This document shows positions 1 to 9,800 of a DNA stretch of 64,000 bases, in pieces; the stretch's first letter is position 1; each line of letters begins with the position of its first letter. Made by a program: the position numbers and the translations under genes. Below the pieces are notes generated by a model. It saw only the letters and a list, made by a program, of their open reading frames with translations, made no database searches and was not told the origin of the DNA. The stretch is taken from positions 62,001 through 126,000 of the forward strand of contig JAGKQI010000095.1 of assembly GCA_018806915.1 (NCBI GenBank), in the 5' to 3' direction. The DNA comes from Phytophthora colocasiae. Lineage: Eukaryota > Oomycota > Peronosporomycetes > Peronosporales > Peronosporaceae.

Positions 1-1034
1 GTCCGAGTTCGACACGCGAGACTGCATTACCAGTAGGACGCCCCGCGCCTACTGGTCCTTGGCGTTTTTTGAACGCCCGCCTGCTGTGCACTTGCGTGCA
101 TAGTGACCGATGTTACCACACAGGTAACATCGAACCTTGACGTTCTTACGCTACTGTTGACCAGCAGTCGTAGCACTCGAGAGGTCCATAGGCTCAGGAC
201 CTCCCGTCTTCGCAACAGGACGCGCCGGCTTCGGCGCGTTCGCATGGAGTTTAGCCTGGCGCCGGCTAAACTCCTCTTGCATCGCAAGGCTGATCGCCTG
301 CTCGAGAGTATTCGAATACTCTCGGAAGAGATACGTCTTGACGGGACCATCTCTCAGTCCCTTCATGAACGTGACGACCTTGGTCGCCTCGTCGACCGGG
401 TTGGCCACTATGTTCGATACCAAGTATCGAGCACGCTGGGCAAAGGTGTGAACATCATCCTTGCCCTACTGCAGATCGAGAAACTCCGCTCTCGATCTGA
501 ACTCGTTCTTCGGAGGCTCAAACGCAAGTTTGAGTTCCTCCTTGAACTCCTCGTACGTGCTGAAGCACGTAGGATCCGAGAGTCGGCGCCCATAGGCCCA
601 ACTCCTCGCACGTCCGCCAAGACATGACATGGCGAACGCGACCTTCGACATCGGGTCGACGATACGTCGAGCCGCAACGGCTGTGTCGAGTTCGACAAGC
701 CAACGAAGGAGGGTCTCGTCCTCCTTCCCCGTGTAGGTACTCACGTGGAGTTTCAACGACTCCACGCGTGGCTTCGGAGAAGCCACCGAGGCAGCAACAT
801 CTCGTTGCTCCTTAACAATGTCCCCCAGAGCAACACCATGTTGCTCTGTCGGCGATAGCGTACGAAGCATCGTCGCTACCGCTGCCTCTCCAATGACTTG
901 CGAAAGTCTTTGGAGACTTCTCACTCTGGGTCCGACAGGTGGGCACAGTCCGTGCGCGTCACGGACATGTGTGGGGTCCCAGTGGATCCCTGATCCATTG
1001 GGGAGTTCTCGACCCCGCGTTCGTATGACTCCAT
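1..1034 (-). pseudogene. Gypsy gag fragment, family H copy 1
   Basis: Capsid-type gag of a Ty3/Gypsy chromovirus, read leftwards from the ATG at 1034 and cut by the window edge. It matches the gag at 5885-6871 along its length, including the slippery A-run (complement of 64-70) and the zinc-knuckle segment. Relative to that copy it has a one-base loss near 915-925 and a second frame change between about 465 and 423, so no single frame covers it. The short hairpins typical of the family are present, for example the arms gagtttagcc and ggctaaactc (complement, about 246-275). It is a dead copy whose LTR lies just upstream at 1084-1537. Confidence 0.85.
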
Positions 1035-1083
1035 ACGAACGAACTGCAGTCGGTCGTGGGACGGACTACAAAGTGCTACCAGG

Positions 1084-1537
1084 TGTAATGGATCTGCTTA
1101 GACCTATTAGGTGGCGTACACGTGCTACGTGTATGAGGAAGCGTGCAAGTAGAATAGACTTAATTTAAGTATACTTGTTAATAAGTATAATTAAATCAAA
1201 TATAACTAAATTAACTGCAAAATACCGTAAAATGAGAACTGTTATTGAATTTTGCACAAGCCAATTATGGACCTCCTAAAACTGTTTGTTATCTATTTCT
1301 AAAGGGTCTGCCAACGTGTGGTTGGCAGAAACTCTACTCCGTGATTGGTAGAAATCCATTGCTTTCTACCAATAACATGCACAAATGCACACGAACCACC
1401 CAATAATGTGGTTCGCCCATGTAGCCATTGGTGTGTACAGCACACCAAGGTTTGAGGTCCCTTTCCAACCTCTAACAGTTATCGCAACTGTTAGAGTTAC
1501 AAGTGGTGTAGCCACTTGTACGTGTAACCCCGTTACA
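1084..1537 (-). repeat. 5' LTR of family H copy 1
   Basis: This 454-bp segment is the reverse complement of the LTR at 5377-5835, with many substitutions. On the minus strand it starts TGTAACGGGGTTACA and ends TTACA. It lies directly upstream of the gag on the same strand. It is more diverged than the other three LTR copies in the window, which suggests an older insertion. Confidence 0.85.
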
Positions 1538-1740
1538 ACAAGAAGTCATGTATACGCATATGATGGTGAGCTTGAAGGTCCACCGGCCAATTCCCCCTTC
1601 CACGCCTCCGCTGTCATGGCGTCCAGGACCAGTGGGTGGGCTCGCGTGCAGCTTGTACCAGTACTGCCCGCCGATTTCCACAAAATTCTTCGCCTTCCAC
1701 TGAAATCGCCGAACTAGCAAACGCCCCAACCGGACTATTT
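1538..1740. other. Unassigned sequence flanking the LTR
   Basis: A minus-strand reading frame runs from about 1804 into the LTR and is cut by it. It contains an unusual W/G-rich stretch (QYWYKL around 1650-1670), but I recognise no family. It may be a gene remnant truncated by the retrotransposon. Confidence 0.3.
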
Positions 1741-2042
1741 TTATTGATAAATTGTTTCTGTGGTAGTATTCGTCAGTATAAATAACGTTGGTGGCGATCG
1801 GCAATGTACAATGTTAACCTCATCGCTGACTGACATCGTCAACAAGAAGTATGGCTGTGATTCAAAGTTTATAAGCAACATACCCATTACAAAAACAGAC
1901 CCACTTGCGTTTGAATAGAAACGTTTGTTTGAGCTCAGTTTGAACGTCAGCGAATCCAATTCAGGGTACTCTGTAATTAATATCCACTTATGATATCCAT
2001 TCATATTTTCTCGAACATACGTACCAACGACTTCGTTTGGTA
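1741..2042 (-). pseudogene. Cadherin-repeat fragment, minus strand
   Basis: On the minus strand the translation shows the spacing of one extracellular cadherin repeat. There is a start resembling PNEVVGTYVREN, then LDSLTFKLSSN, a central SGSVFV, then LLINFES and YFLLTMSVSDE. These fit the family pattern D-sLtY-l, G-i-v, LdyE, Y-l-v-v-D. Cadherin repeats bind calcium in cell-surface adhesion proteins and have been reported in stramenopiles, oomycetes included. No start, signal peptide or neighbouring repeat in the same orientation is visible, so this is one repeat from a destroyed gene. Identification is by pattern only. Confidence 0.55.
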
Positions 2043-2169
2043 GTGCCTGTCTGAGACTTGAGCTTTATGGACCCGGTTCAGGTATGCTCTAACGCTTAAA
2101 CCCGTAGTACGTCTACAAAGCACTTAGCACTAACAAGCCGTTTCGAGCATTCCGGGGCCACTCCTTGCA

Positions 2170-2412
2170 GTTAATGGTGACGCTATTGACACTCTCTTCG
2201 CGATAGAGATCGGTTCTCGGGGACGCTATCACTGGTTTTCTTACTGCACTCCTGCGTTGGATTGACTTTGAAGTTGACTCACTGTTACGTTTGACTGTCA
2301 ACGTTTACGATAAATTTGGACTGAACGACAGCATCACAGCAGTAATTGCTATTCTCGATAATAATGACGCTCCATCGTACGAGCAAAAGTCATATGCAGT
2401 GCCGAAAATCCA
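2170..2412 (+). pseudogene. Cadherin-repeat fragment, plus strand
   Basis: The plus strand encodes a second cadherin repeat, GDAIDTLFAIE then LDFEVDSLLRLTVNVYDKFG, ending in the diagnostic calcium-binding linker DNNDAPSYE. A small insertion near 2260-2266 shifts the frame between the LD and DFE parts. It lies 128 bp from the minus-strand repeat and points the opposite way. The simplest reading is one cadherin gene broken by an inversion. The DxNDxxP-type linker makes this fragment the more secure of the two. Confidence 0.65.
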
Positions 2413-2431
2413 GCGCTAAGTTTAACTCTAT

Positions 2432-3024
2432 GATGTGCACCGACTATGTATATACGTATACCACCTGTTTGCAGCACGAAACCGAGCATGTATGCTGCGT
2501 GTATTCCGTGTCGTGCTTTCTATCCGTGAGTGTACTAGTAGCCACTGTAATGTTGTTGCAGGCTGCTTCTATCCGCTGATTGGCTACGAACTTGACATAA
2601 AACGGCTGTCTGTGGTTTGTAGTCGGATTCGGTATGGTCAAACAGACACCCTTGCGAAATTTCAGGCCCGCCAGGTCTGTAGTTGCTGCAGTATTACAAT
2701 CTAATCGCTGATTGGTTATTGCGTGTATACACGCCCTTCTATGTCCATTCTCATAGTGAACCATGTAGACATCGACATCTTACGAGTGGCTGTTTTTTTT
2801 TCGCGCGAATTTTGCACCAACTTGGCCCTCCTGAGCTTCTTCTGTCTGGCGAAGGAGTTCAAAACCCCAAACTAGTGATATCGAGGTGCCCAAAACTGTT
2901 AACTTTGGGTTGGGGGACCCCACGATACAGGGCAAAGGGGACCCCCGACAGAGGGGCAAAACCGGTTGAGGGGGACCCCCGGACCCCGCCGATACACGTG
3001 TATCGGCTGAAACATATATATAGG
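2432..3024. repeat. 593-bp direct repeat, copy 1
   Basis: Starts gatgtgcaccgactatg and ends at tatatatagg. It recurs at 3265-3857 with a constant offset of 833 bp and only about three or four substitutions. It holds CCAAT-like motifs (ctgattggc, ctgattggtt), repeated ggggaccccc blocks, an 18-bp palindrome and a TATA motif near its right end. It could be a partial tandem duplication of an 833-bp unit, or the two LTRs of a very short non-autonomous element. No coding potential is convincing. Confidence 0.9.
2989..3023 (+). promoter_or_regulatory. Palindrome plus TATA motif (copy 1)
   Basis: A perfect 18-bp palindrome, ccgatacacgtgtatcgg, is followed 5 bp later by acatatatatag. An E-box-like CACGTG forms its centre. 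The same arrangement recurs at 3822-3856. It resembles a core promoter with a dimeric factor site, but no transcript can be assigned. Confidence 0.4.
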
Positions 3025-3264
3025 GTTGCGCCGGATCGTGGGGCCGGAGGACAAACTTTGAGACGAGACTGTGTGCGTTGTAGTTGGCGGTAGCGGGCAA
3101 GTCGCGGCGCAAATCGTATCTACGGATCAAGGCGCGTCGAGTGGTACCGGTGGCGGGTCATGTATGTGCACAACCATTCCGCCCCGTCTATGTAAAGATG
3201 GCGTATACAATGCACGCGAACACGCACGTGGGAAGAAACAAACGACACACTTTTCCGCTTCTAG

Positions 3265-3857
3265 GATGTGCACCGACTATGTATATACGTATACCACCTG
3301 TTTGCAGCACGAAACCGAGCATGTATGCTGCGTGTATTCCGTGTCGTGCTTTCTATCCGTGAGTGTACTAGTAGCCACTGTAATGTTGTTGCAGGCTGCT
3401 TCTATCCGCTGATTGGCTACGAACTTGACATAAAACGGCTGTCTGTGGTTTGTAGTCGGATTCGGTATGGTCAAACAGACACCCTTGCGAAATTTCAGGC
3501 CCGCCAGGTCTGTAGTTGCTGCAGTATTACAATCTAATCGCTGATTGGTTATTGCGTGTATACACGCCCTTCTATGTCCATTCTCATAGTGAACCATGTA
3601 GACATCGATATCTTACGAGTGGCTGTTTTTTTTTCGCGCGAATTTTGCACCAACTTGGCCCTCCTGAGCTTCTTCTGTCTGGCGAAGGAGTTCAAAACCC
3701 CAAACTAGTGATATCGAGGTGCCCAAAACTGTTAACTTTGGGTTGGGGGACCCCACGATACAGGTCAAAGGGGACCCCCGACAGAGGGGCAAAACCGGTT
3801 GAGGGGGACCCCCGGACCCCGCCGATACACGTGTATCGGCTAAAACATATATATAGG
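3265..3857. repeat. 593-bp direct repeat, copy 2
   Basis: Second copy of the 2432-3024 repeat. It differs at a few sites, such as gatatc for gacatc, ggtcaaagg for gggcaaagg and ggctaaaac for ggctgaaac. The 240 bp between the copies (3025-3264) are G/C-rich and have no recognisable gene. The copy runs straight into the 13-bp tandem repeat. Confidence 0.9.
3822..3856 (+). promoter_or_regulatory. Palindrome plus TATA motif (copy 2)
   Basis: The same 18-bp palindrome and TATA motif as at 2989-3023, in the second direct-repeat copy. The palindrome is unchanged even though other bases in the repeat differ. Confidence 0.4.
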
Positions 3858-3899
3858 CCAAAACCCTAGGCCAAAACCCTAGGCCAAAACCCTAGGCCA
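3856..3899. repeat. 13-bp tandem repeat
   Basis: Three perfect copies of ggccaaaacccta followed by ggcca. The aaaccctagg core resembles a telomere-type CCCTAAA motif but is not the exact repeat. It abuts the end of the second 593-bp repeat. Confidence 0.9.
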
Positions 3900-4973
3900 G
3901 TCGCGCCACTGCTTCAGCACCGTCGCAACCGGTTTGTTGCTATTTTGCGTTTTTTGTTTCTCTGCTATAGAGATGTTTGTACCGTACGAACATCTTGTAG
4001 TTTCCACCGTCTATCTAAAACAAAAGCAGCAGATTTATGGGTCGGTTGGGCGTGTACGACACAATACACCTTTCGACTTTCTACACACGCACTGACTGTA
4101 CATATGTGTAGGTTACCTGCTTTTTGTGCACATAACAGGTCCTTTTAGCGCGCATCTACGTGGTGTATATCACGGGAAAGTGTGTACCTGTATTGTTTGG
4201 TAGTGTGTCTACTACGCGTGTTTCTCTTCTAAAGTTTCACTTTTTCCGCTCTAAGTTCAGCTAATTTTTACGGTTGACGGTGCTACTTAGATGTCCGTAA
4301 CGTAGGTTCTGGCGCCCAACACAATGGTACTTGGTAGCACTCTCAAATCTTAGTTTTGAAAAAGTTATTAAATGTCAAAGTGAATTTTCAAAATTTCGCC
4401 TTTGAGTGACCATAACTATACTTCGACTTAAAGTCTCCTCGTTCTACTTAGATGGATTCAATGTAGAATTAACGTGCTATGCGATTGTACTAAGAAGCAT
4501 CTGCAAATGTTAAGTCTTCGCATAGCTATTCAAATTTAAAGGCAAACTCACTCAAACTTACTACACATTAAAATCGCCAAAACGCCCACTAATAAAGTTT
4601 AGCTATGCTTACACGCTACCAAAATTTATTAGTTGGATTTAACGTACTTTTCATGCTCTTTCCGATGGTACTTCGTTTGTCTGCCAGATTTAATATCTCA
4701 AGTCATTTTTTGCTTATACAAGGAGTTTTTAACACGGACAAGTTGTACAGGTGTTCGGCCTGTATATGCTACATGGGGGTCTTACCATCGTATTCGCTGT
4801 GTCGAAATGCCCCATCTTTCCAATTTTCATGTAATGAAGTGAAGTATTAAGAAAATTAAAAACACGGCTGATTGGCCAGTCTATATCACATATGAATCCC
4901 ACCATCATCTTCTTCGTCTGAGATAGGGGTTGTCAATACTCGCAGCAACCCACGACACTTACATTCCTGCGCC
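3900..4973. other. Gene-free, partly A/T-rich stretch
   Basis: No reading frame here resembles a known protein and the longest frames look random. The sequence becomes A/T-rich after 4200. I see no tRNA, terminal repeats or clear promoter. Confidence 0.6.
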
Positions 4974-5376
4974 ATGCCTCGCCTAAGCTCGCGTCAAAAA
5001 GCTCTACGTACATTGGAGGCTGTCATAGCTGTGAGAACGGAAGCAGCAGCTTTGCGTTTTTTGGTTGATGAGAAAGACACTACCGAAGACGATTTGGATG
5101 AGCTGCACGTAGCAGCATACATATGTACAGGAGTGTGCTAGCATATCGGTACTTTGATCGATCATCATTATATCGCCGGCGTGGGGACCGATGAAAGAAG
5201 CTTCTATATGACGACGTATACTTGAACGATACCGAGTTCTTGGAACACTTTCGAATGGACCGGGAGACCTTCTTACGTCTTGTGCAACTTGTTCGGACTC
5301 AGCCAGCCTTGACATCTAGCGGGTACTGCTGTGGTGAAGTGGACGAAGATCTTTCCCGGAGAGACGATATCAGCCA
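4974..5376 (+). pseudogene. Harbinger-like transposase N-terminal relic
   Basis: A frame opening at the ATG at 4974 (MPRLSSRQKALRTLEAV) is followed, in another frame, by RYFDRSSLYRRRG, a TGA, and then LLYDDVYLNDTEFLEHFRMD and ETFLRLVQLV. The FxxxFRMxxxxFxxLxxLv pattern resembles the N-terminal region of PIF/Harbinger (HARBI1-type) DDE transposases. The coding sequence stops dead at 5376, where the family H LTR begins, so the catalytic domain is missing. It has at least one frameshift and one internal stop. Assignment rests on a short motif and is tentative. Confidence 0.45.
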
Positions 5377-5835
5377 TGTAACGGGGTTACACGTACAAGT
5401 GGTTGTACCACTTGTAACTCTAACAGTTAGGATAACTGTTAGAGGTTGGAAATGGGCCTCAGACCTTGGTGTGCTGTACACACCAATGGATACATGGGCG
5501 AACCACATTATTGGATGGTTCGTGTGCATTTGTGCATATTATTGGTAGAAAGTAACGGATTTCTACCAATCACTGAGCAGAGTTTCTGTCAACCACACGT
5601 TGGCAGACCCTTTAGAAATAGATAACAAACAGTTTTAGGAGGTCCAAATTGGCTTATGCCAAATTCAATAACAGTTCTCATTTTACGGTATTTGCAGTAT
5701 TAATTTAGTTATATTTGATTTAATTAAACTTATTTAAATAAGTATACTTAAATTAAGTCTATTCTAATTGCACGCTTCCTCATACACGTAAGCGCACGTG
5801 TACGCCACCTAATAGGTCTAAGCAGACCCATTACA
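5377..5835 (+). repeat. 5' LTR of family H copy A
   Basis: 459-bp LTR, TGTAACGGGG...TTACA, nearly identical to 10095-10555 and 30830-31289. Its first 68 bp are three consecutive hairpins: tgtaac/gttaca, then a 10-bp stem (5394-5403 with 5407-5416, loop tgt), then an 11-bp stem (5418-5428 with 5434-5444). The left flank is the Harbinger-like relic. No matching target duplication is found at any right-hand LTR, so the A/B array is not one clean insertion. Confidence 0.9.
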
Positions 5836-5884
5836 CCTGGTAGTACTTTGTAGTCCGTCCCACGACCGACTGCTGTTCGTTCGT

Positions 5885-6871
5885 ATGGAGTCATACGAAC
5901 GCGGGGTCGAGAACTCCCCAATGGATGAGGGATCCACTGGGACCCCTCACATGTCCCTGACGCGCACGGACTGTGCCCACCTGTCAGATCCAGAGTGGGA
6001 AGCTCTCCAAAGACTTTCACAAGTCATTGGAGAGGCAGCGGTAGCGACGATGCTTCGTACGCTATCGCCGACAGAGCAACACGATGTTGCTCTGGGGTAC
6101 ATCGTTAAGGAGCAACGAGATGTTGCTGCCTCGGTGGCTTCCCCGAAGCCACGCGTGGAGTCGTTGAAACTCCACGTGAGTACCTACACGGGGAAGGAGG
6201 ACGAGACCCTCCTTCGTTGGCTTGTCGAACTTGACACAGCCGTTGCGGCTCGACGTATCGTCGATCCGATGTCGAAGGTCGCGTTCGCCATGTCATGTCT
6301 TGGCGGACGTGCGAGGAGTTGGGCCTATGGGCGCCGACTCTCGGATCCTACGTGCTTCGGCACGTACGAGGTGTTCAAAGAGGAGCTCAAGCTTGCGTTT
6401 GAACCCCCGAAGAACGAGTTCAGATCGAGAGCGGAGTTTCTCGATCTGCAGCAGGGCAAGGATGATGTTCACACCGTTGCCCAGTGTGCTCGATACTTGG
6501 TATCGAACATAGTGGCCAACCCGATCGACGAGGCGACCAAGGTCGTCACGTTCATGAAGGGACTAAGAGATGGTCCCGTCAAAACATATCTCTTCCGAGA
6601 GTATCCGAATACTCTCGAAGAGGCGATCAGCCTTGCGATGCAAGAGGAGTTTAGCCGACGTCAAGCTAAACTCCATGCGAACGCGCCGAAGCCGGCGCGT
6701 CCTGTTGTGAAGACGGGAGGTCCGGAACCTATGGACCTCTCGAGTGCTACGACTGCTGGTCAACAGTAGCGTAAGAACGTCAAGGTTCGATGTTACCTGT
6801 GTGGTAACATCGGTCACTATGCACGCAAGTGCACAGCAGGCGGGCGTTCAAAAAACGCCAAGGACCAGTAG
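5885..6871 (+). pseudogene. Gag of family H copy A
   Basis: Structural gag protein that would form the virus-like particle and bind the element's RNA. The frame opens at the ATG at 5885 (MESYERGVENSPM), 50 bp after the LTR, and ends with TAG at 6869-6871, 329 codons including the stop as in copy B. A retrotransposon capsid region spans about residues 60-240. A C-x2-C-x4-H-x4-C zinc knuckle (CYLCGNIGHYARKC) is encoded at about 6793-6834. A single nonsense change, CAG to TAG at 6767-6769 compared with copy B, cuts it before the knuckle. The slippery heptamer for pol lies 13 bases before the gag stop. Confidence 0.9.
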
Positions 6872-9800
6872 GCGCGGGGCGTCCTACTGGTAATGCAGTC
6901 TCGCGTGTCGAACTCGGACACGCGACATTGAAGGCTGCTGCCCCCAGCGAGAAGGTTTCTCGCTGCGAGATGCAAGATGATAAGTCAGGCCTTGTCATCC
7001 TGAACGTGATGTCGAAGAGAGTGAACTCTCTTCGTGCCCTAGTGGACTCGGGCGCGTCGAACAACTTTGTTCGACAGGGAAGTCTTCGAAGGCTTGACTT
7101 CGAAGAGACCGACACGCCGCTAGGCGTGTTGGAGGTGCGGTTGGCAACAGGTGCCACCGTGAGGACTGAGAAGCGCGTAGTCCGTGTGCGCTTCTCTTAC
7201 AAACGAAGGACGTTTGTGGAAGACCTTATCGTCTTGGATCTAGACGATAAGTTCGACTTGGTATTAGGCATGCCGTGGCTTGCACGGCATGACCCGGTGA
7301 TCAACTGGGAAGCGTACGCTCGTACGCTTCAACAACGCATGCGCGACAGAGAGCGATGGCCCTGTCAGTGCTGCACATGCACCAGGCGATGCATGTGAAT
7401 CCCCAGTTGAGGCAGCAGCGTCCGCCGCTGCCCCCGATCGCCGCCGGCGACCGCCAGCGACTCAGCGAGTCGTTGGGAGAAAATGTGTGTCGACTCAGAA
7501 ATCTGAGCCGAAGGGTCGCGGTCACATGAGTGATGGTCAGGTGAATCGCATTCACCTGAGAGAAGGTAAAATACCGGTATTACCGGTATCCTTGGAGGTA
7601 CTTCAAGCCCCCAAGGGTCGCGCCGACGACGTCGCGTCAACTCTGGGAGTTGACGAAATAAATAAAATACGGGGAACCGAAAGGCGTGCGTCAGCCCTGG
7701 GAGCTGACGCCACTGTCGCGTCGTTGCTAGTTCCGGGAACTAGCGATCGGTCATCAGCTCCGGGAGCTGATGAGACGTGTATAGGCGAACAGTCGCTGCT
7801 AGTTCCGGGAACTAGCGATCGTACATTCGCTCTGGGAACGGATGATATGTGTACAAGCGAACACTCGCTAGCGCAGGAAGCTAGCGAGAGCACGTCGACT
7901 CCGAGAGTCGACGATGCGGTTGCTTCATCCGCTCCGGGAGCGGATGGAGGCGCAGCGGTTCAGGGAACCGACTGCGCGGCAGGAGGTGCTGGCGGTTGCA
8001 AACGCCCAGCACCCGAACAACCTGCGTGCTTACGTGCAGCAGCGCTGCACGCGATGAGCGGCACTCAATCCGGGCTTGATAGTGCGAGTCAGCGGAAGGA
8101 ATCCGCTGACGATTGCGATAACGTCCCGTCCAAGGTGCGATGCCTTGGACGTGGAGCACCTGGAGCCGGGCTCCATGGTAGTAGACCTTCGCGGCGCGAG
8201 CTCAGAGAGCTGCGCGAGTCTCAGTCCGGGACTGAGACGGGTGTGTCTGCAGTGCAGACACCGAGTGTCGAGACGTTGAACGTCTTGACCACGTACTGGT
8301 ACTGGATTACAGTACCAGAGGATGCGGTTGGAGAACCCGCCGACGTGTGCGTCGGTGTTGACCGCACTTCCAACGATGAGTTGGAAGCGCTTCGCGCGGG
8401 ACTTGTACGATGGACGCATCGAACAAATTTGCATTCTCTCGGATATCGAGAGAGTGGATCGCGAAGCCGAGGAGCTGAAGCAGCTCGTCGTCGATGGCAT
8501 CACTGAGGGCGATGACCCCCTCAGTGCGAAGACCAAGAAGCAACGCTTCGAAGAGCAGAGTTGGGACTCGTTGAGGTCGAGTCCCTACCACGAAGTTCTG
8601 CGGGAGTACAAGGGTGTACTCCCGGACGAGATTCCTTCAGAGCTTCCGAAGGACAAGGGCGTACAGCACGAGATTGATCTCGTGCCGGGCACGAAGTACT
8701 GTGTTACACGGCAGTGGCCACTGCCGCGTGAACAAGTGCAAGCGATCGACGACTTCTTTGAAAGTCGTCGTCTTGCAGGTCAAGTGCGGGAGTCAAAGTC
8801 CCCGCACAGTGCTCCAACGTTCTGTGTGAAGAAACCACAGGGCGGCTGGCGCATCGTTCATGCGTATAACAAGCTGAACGATGCGACGATACCGGCGCAG
8901 ACGCCGATACCGCGAAAGATGTTATCATCGATTCGATGGCCTTGAGCACTATCTTCAGTGCTCTAGATCTGCGTGATGGATTCTATCAAATCCTCATGCG
9001 TGAGAGGGACATCCCTCTCACAGCGGTAAGCACTCCAAGCGGTATGCTTTGGGAGTGGCTCGTCATGCCACAGGGGCTTAAGAACGCCCCTGCGACGTTC
9101 AATAGATGCGTGACACATCTATTGCGCTCGGTGCGCGACTTCGCGCCGAGCTACTTCGACGACGTGTTCGTCCACAGCCGGGCTGTGAACGGGAAGACGG
9201 ACATTGAGATGCACAAGGTGCATCTCCGGAAGCTGCTAGAGCTTATGAGGAAACATAAGCTCTATGCGAACCTGAAGAAGTGTATCTTCGGGGCGAGAGA
9301 GATACCCGTGCTGGGGTGTCTCGTGGGGAAAGACGGCGTGCGCCCTGACCCAGAGAAGGTCAGAGTGATCAATGAATGACCCACGCCATCCAATGTGAAG
9401 GAACCGAGGCAGTTCCTTGGGCTTGCCACGTACTTGTGCAAGTACGTGGAGAACTATGCGGGCAAGATTCGCCCGTTGTCACAGCTTCTTAAGAAAGAAG
9501 CTGAGTGGATTTGGACGACCGAGTGCGAGGAGGCATTCGGTGCAGTCAAGCAGGGCTTGACTGAAGCGCCGATCTTGGCCGTGGCGGACCAAGATCGTCC
9601 ATTCCACGTAGTGTGCGATGCATCCGACTTTGCAATCGGATGTGCATTGATGCAACACGATCACGAAGGGCGTGATCGTGCAGTCTATTATCAATCGCGT
9701 CAGCTGAAGCCAGCTGAGCGTAATTATCCCGTACATGACAAGGAGCTCCTTGCCATGAAGTATGCACTCGCAAAGTTCCGAGTGTATCTACTTGGGAGTA

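Noticed and set aside
2435..3537. Duplicated 89-106 codon ORFs on both strands
   Set aside because: They appear twice only because the DNA is duplicated; Cys/Arg-rich shadow frames without coding bias.
5838..5853. Primer-binding site TGGTAGTACTTTGTAG after the family H LTR
   Set aside because: It begins with TGG near the LTR end, but the implied tRNA stem is A/T-rich and implausible; not claimed as a feature.
8030..8536. Minus-strand 168-codon frame in family H pol
   Set aside because: Antisense shadow of the linker. Hairpin-rich DNA makes both strands look alike, which inflates antisense frames.
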